From Acidimicrobiia bacterium (GTDB lineage: Bacteria > Actinomycetota > Acidimicrobiia > Acidimicrobiales > AC-14), in assembly GCA_019244985.1 (NCBI GenBank), contig JAFASB010000523.1, forward strand, positions 1-7,642: a stretch of 7,642 nucleotides of DNA, in the 5' to 3' direction. A program made the translations under genes and the position numbers. Position 1 is the stretch's first letter. Each line of letters opens with the position of its first letter. Shown here in pieces: positions 5,710 to 7,642 of the stretch. A model generated the notes under the pieces. It was not told the origin of the DNA. It saw only the letters and a program-made list of their open reading frames with translations, and made no database searches.

Positions 5710-6453
5710 CTACCTCCGGGAGCGCAGTTCCTCGAACTTCCTCTCCCAGTCGAGGTGGCGCTTCTTGGCATCGCCGACGTAGGGGGACTTGGAGATGACC
5801 CTGATGACGAACTCGTTGAGCTGCTTGATCGGGGCTTTCAGGGGCCGGACGACGTCCATGAAGAGCACGACACGGATGCCGTCGCTGTCGTTCCACGCCT
5901 CGTGGTTGTAGGAGTCGTCGAACAGCAGGCTGCGGCCCTCGTCCCAGTGGCGGAACTCGTCGCCGACGCGAATCCGGCACGCTTCCTGCGGCTCGGGAAT
6001 CATCAGCGCCAGGTGGTAGCGCAGGACCCCCCTGTACGGGCCCCGGTGGTCCGGAATGTGCTTGCGCGGCGAGAGGATCGAGAAGAAGGCGGTGGTCATT
6101 CCCGGGATCTGCTCGAGCAGCTCCGTCGTGTCGGGACACCGGGCGCAGTTCGCATCCGACTTGAAGCCGTAGCCGAAGAAGAAAAAGGTCTTCCACCGGT
6201 CGTCGTCGGTGATCGACTCCTGGTCGGTAGAGATGTCCTGGAAGTTCGGCAGCTCGTCGCAGTACGTCAGGACGTCGTCGAGCTCCCGCCTGATCGTCTT
6301 CCAGTTCTCCTCGAGCGTGCGGACCCACGGGAACGTGGAGGGATCGAGAAACGGCGTCGTCGGCACCAGCGACGCACGCACGATCAGTCGCTCGAGCAGT
6401 TGCAGCACGCGGGCGCCCAGCTCGTTGAGGACGTCGATGACGCGGTCTCTCAT
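5710..6453 (-). CDS. Aspartyl/asparaginyl beta-hydroxylase family Fe(II)/2-oxoglutarate dioxygenase
   Basis: A 247-residue protein of the family that includes AspH and the lipid A hydroxylase LpxO, which hydroxylate a beta-carbon using O2, Fe(II) and 2-oxoglutarate. Visible landmarks are HIPDHRGPYRG (132-142), with H136 as the first iron ligand by comparison with AspH; HLALMIPEP (147-155); SLLFDDSYNHEAWN (175-188), with H184 as the second ligand; and R194 in RVVLFMDVVRP for 2-oxoglutarate. The family's usual two-His site without a carboxylate appears intact. An NCARCP pair of cysteines lies at 102-107. The N-terminus has an amphipathic or weakly hydrophobic helix (about 5-28). ATG at 6453 has GGGAGGG about 4 bases upstream, and the gene starts 18 bases after osmC, so it is probably co-transcribed. 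The substrate is unknown. Confidence 0.92.
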   Translation of the reverse strand: MRDRVIDVLNELGARVLQLLERLIVRASLVPTTPFLDPSTFPWVRTLEENWKTIRRELDDVLTYCDELPNFQDISTDQESITDDDRWKTFFFFGYGFKSDANCARCPDTTELLEQIPGMTTAFFSILSPRKHIPDHRGPYRGVLRYHLALMIPEPQEACRIRVGDEFRHWDEGRSLLFDDSYNHEAWNDSDGIRVVLFMDVVRPLKAPIKQLNEFVIRVISKSPYVGDAKKRHLDWERKFEELRSRR

Positions 6454-6471
6454 CCCACCCTCCCGGAGGCG

Positions 6472-6900
6472 CTACGACACGAGCTTGGCGTCGAGGTTGA
6501 TGTCGACGGCGGCGAGCGCCTTGGAAACGGGGCAGTTCTTCTTGGCCGTCTCGGCCTGCTCGTCGAAAGCGGCCTGGTCGATGCCGGGGACCTCCGCCTC
6601 GGTCCGCAGGTCGACCCTGGTGATCCCGAAGCCTGCGTCGGTCTTCTCGAGGTGCACGCTGGCGGTCGTTTCGACGCGCGTCGGCGTGAAGCCGGCCTTG
6701 GCCAGGCCGTTCGAGAGCGCCATCGAGAAGCAGCCGGCATGGGCGGCAGCGATCAGCTCTTCGGGATTCGTCCCGGCGCCTTCCTCGAAGCGCGAGCTGA
6801 ACGAGTACTGACCCTCGAACGCACCCCCGCCGAAGCGCATGGTTCCCTTGCCGTTGGGCAGGTCACCCTCCCAGCGAGCCTCAGCGTTCCGTACCGGCAT
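6472..6900 (-). CDS. osmC: OsmC-family peroxiredoxin (organic hydroperoxide reductase)
   Basis: A 142-residue cytosolic thiol peroxidase, close to the usual OsmC length, that reduces organic hydroperoxides with two cysteines. The peroxidatic cysteine is C57 in AAAHAGCFSMAL and the resolving cysteine is C123 in AKKNCPVSKAL. R37 and the glutamate pair in NPEEL (E47/E48) fit the residues that activate the peroxidatic cysteine in E. coli OsmC. The N-terminal start (MPVRNAEARWEGDL...GKGTMRFG) and the substrate-pocket stretch FSSRFEEGAGTNPEEL are typical of OsmC rather than Ohr. ATG at 6900 is preceded by GAGGAGG with good spacing. The stop is 18 bases before the hydroxylase gene, whose ribosome site fills that gap, so the two are likely one operon. 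Electron supply (thioredoxin or lipoyl system) is not encoded here. Confidence 0.95.
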   Translation of the reverse strand: MPVRNAEARWEGDLPNGKGTMRFGGGAFEGQYSFSSRFEEGAGTNPEELIAAAHAGCFSMALSNGLAKAGFTPTRVETTASVHLEKTDAGFGITRVDLRTEAEVPGIDQAAFDEQAETAKKNCPVSKALAAVDINLDAKLVS

Positions 6901-6949
6901 GCGACCTCCTCAGTGACGTGTCCGTCCGGAAACTACCGGTGACCGGCGC

Positions 6950-7249
6950 TCAACGCGGGCGGACGAAGCCGGCGAGCATCTGGCCGACTTCGATCTCTGC
7001 CGTCCCGGTGGTGACCACGGGGTCGCCTTCGGCGAAGGCGCGGATCTCGTCCTCGTCGTCGGCCTCGACGACGCCGAGGCCCCATGATCCGGTGCTGTCG
7101 AGCACCGGACCGAACACAACCATCCGCCCGTTCTCGACGAGCGGCTGCCAGTAGGCCGCGTGCCGGCCCATCACCTCCCTCTCCTCTGCGGTCATGTCGA
7201 GGGCAAAGGTCGGTCGCGGTGCCTTGAGCCGGAAGACGAACGTCGTCAC
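6950..7249 (-). CDS. YCII-related (YciI-like) domain protein
   Basis: A 99-residue single-domain protein with the ferredoxin-like dimeric alpha/beta-barrel fold of the YCII family. Signs are the strand start TTFVFRLKAPRP, the helix TAEEREVMGRHAAYWQPLVENG with H30, the GPV(L)DSTGSWGLGVVEA stretch (48-63), and the second half IRAFAEGDPVVTTGTAEIEVGQM with D76-P77. H30 and D76 correspond to the His/Asp pair suggested as active site in YciI homologues. The reaction is unknown for most members; some are needed for chlorinated-compound or other ring metabolism, so no substrate is assigned. The start is GTG at 7249, 11 bases after the fluC stop, with no strong ribosome site; reinitiation from fluC translation is likely. 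The frame extends upstream within fluC, but that part is shadow. Confidence 0.88.
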   Translation of the reverse strand: MTTFVFRLKAPRPTFALDMTAEEREVMGRHAAYWQPLVENGRMVVFGPVLDSTGSWGLGVVEADDEDEIRAFAEGDPVVTTGTAEIEVGQMLAGFVRPR

Positions 7250-7260
7250 GGATCGAAAAT

Positions 7261-7626
7261 CTACGACGCCAAGGAGATGATCCCGACGGCCGCTGCCGCG
7301 AAGCTGACAACCAGGTTGATCAGCATGAAGCCGATCGCCGTGGAGATCTCGCCTTCTTCGGTCAGACGGACGCCCTCCCACGATGCTGTGCTCCACGTCG
7401 TGAGTCCGCCGCAGAAGCCGGTGCCGACGACGGTCTTGGTCGTACGGCCACCGGTGTGGGTCAACACGTACCCGGCGAGGAAGCCGAGGATCAGCGAGCC
7501 GATGACATTCACGGCGAGCGTGCCGAACGGAAAGCTGCTGTCCGTGCGGTCGTGCACGGCGCCGTCGAGCAGGTAGCGGGCGACGGCGCCGACGGCGCCG
7601 GCAACACCGACAGCGACCGCGAGCAT
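7261..7626 (-). CDS. crcB: Fluoride channel/exporter FluC (CrcB) subunit
   Basis: A 121-residue four-helix membrane protein of the CrcB/FluC family, which forms antiparallel dimers that let fluoride leave the cell. Family landmarks, numbered from ATG at 7626: GVAGAVGAVARYLLDG (about 7-22), the FPFGTLAVNVIGS block (about 32-44) with the pore asparagine N40, and GFCGGLTTWSTASWE (about 70-84), where the helix break and ion-coordinating threonines lie. The Phe-box positions, F in many members (TTFSTF), here appear as Trp and Ala, which may mark one half of a heterodimer. ATG at 7626 and GTG at 7629 are both possible; the frame is open to the window edge, so a longer N-terminus cannot be excluded. 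A TGA overlaps the ATG (GTGATG), compatible with a tightly coupled gene to the right, perhaps a second crcB. Confidence 0.93.
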   Translation of the reverse strand: MLAVAVGVAGAVGAVARYLLDGAVHDRTDSSFPFGTLAVNVIGSLILGFLAGYVLTHTGGRTTKTVVGTGFCGGLTTWSTASWEGVRLTEEGEISTAIGFMLINLVVSFAAAAVGIISLAS

Positions 7627-7642
7627 CACGGAAGCCGCGGCC

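Noticed and set aside
4821..5798. A 325-codon plus-strand open frame opposite the desaturase
   Set aside because: The desaturase with all its histidine boxes lies on the other strand; the plus-strand product is Val/Ala/Arg-rich without a domain.
5755..6942. A 395-codon plus-strand open frame opposite the hydroxylase and osmC
   Set aside because: It spans two well-supported minus-strand genes and their gap, shows no family features, and has the composition of an antisense shadow.
6936..6948. CCGGTCACCGG small palindrome between the YCII gene and osmC as an operator
   Set aside because: The arms are only 5 bp and the element lies only just past the YCII stop; there is no supporting promoter pattern.

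Overview
The window is GC-rich, uses GTG starts freely, and is densely packed with short intergenic gaps. This fits a high-GC actinobacterium. The protein style suggests an uncultured Acidimicrobiia-like lineage, but that is an impression: there is no rRNA or other marker here to prove it.

Layout. The left edge holds two plus-strand genes: the C-terminal part of a short-chain dehydrogenase (2-478) and, directly abutting it, a 69-residue protein with a RanBP2-like zinc finger and a basic histone-H1-like tail (479-688). They converge, with a 3-base gap, on a run of ten minus-strand genes filling the rest of the window. In transcription order (right to left) these are: a FluC/CrcB fluoride channel subunit (7261-7626), a YCII-family protein (6950-7249), an OsmC peroxidase (6472-6900), an aspartyl/asparaginyl beta-hydroxylase-family protein (5710-6453), an acyl-CoA/fatty-acid desaturase (4599-5636), a 59-residue coiled-coil protein (4390-4569), a double-hotdog MaoC-like protein (3532-4365), a 96-residue protein of unknown function (3200-3490), a six-TM/GAF sensor histidine kinase (1352-3151), and a DUF2231 membrane protein (692-1294). 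Gaps in this run are 11-73 bases, so one or several polycistronic units are likely. No gene-free stretch exceeds 75 bases. I see no tRNA, rRNA, CRISPR array, insertion sequence or phage gene.

How the parts may fit. The products cluster around two themes: stress or toxicant defence (fluoride export, OsmC hydroperoxide reduction) and acyl-chain/membrane chemistry (desaturase, hotdog protein, possibly the hydroxylase). The kinase could sense the envelope state, but no response regulator is present. The most distinctive non-coding element is a perfect 12-bp inverted repeat with a 4-base centre (5659-5686) between the hydroxylase and the desaturase. It lies where either a terminator for the former or an operator for the latter would be expected. 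I do not see a clearly new multi-gene system. The best candidates for novelty are the small zinc-finger/basic-tail protein, the 59-residue coiled coil, and the hydroxylase beside a desaturase in an organism unlikely to make lipid A.
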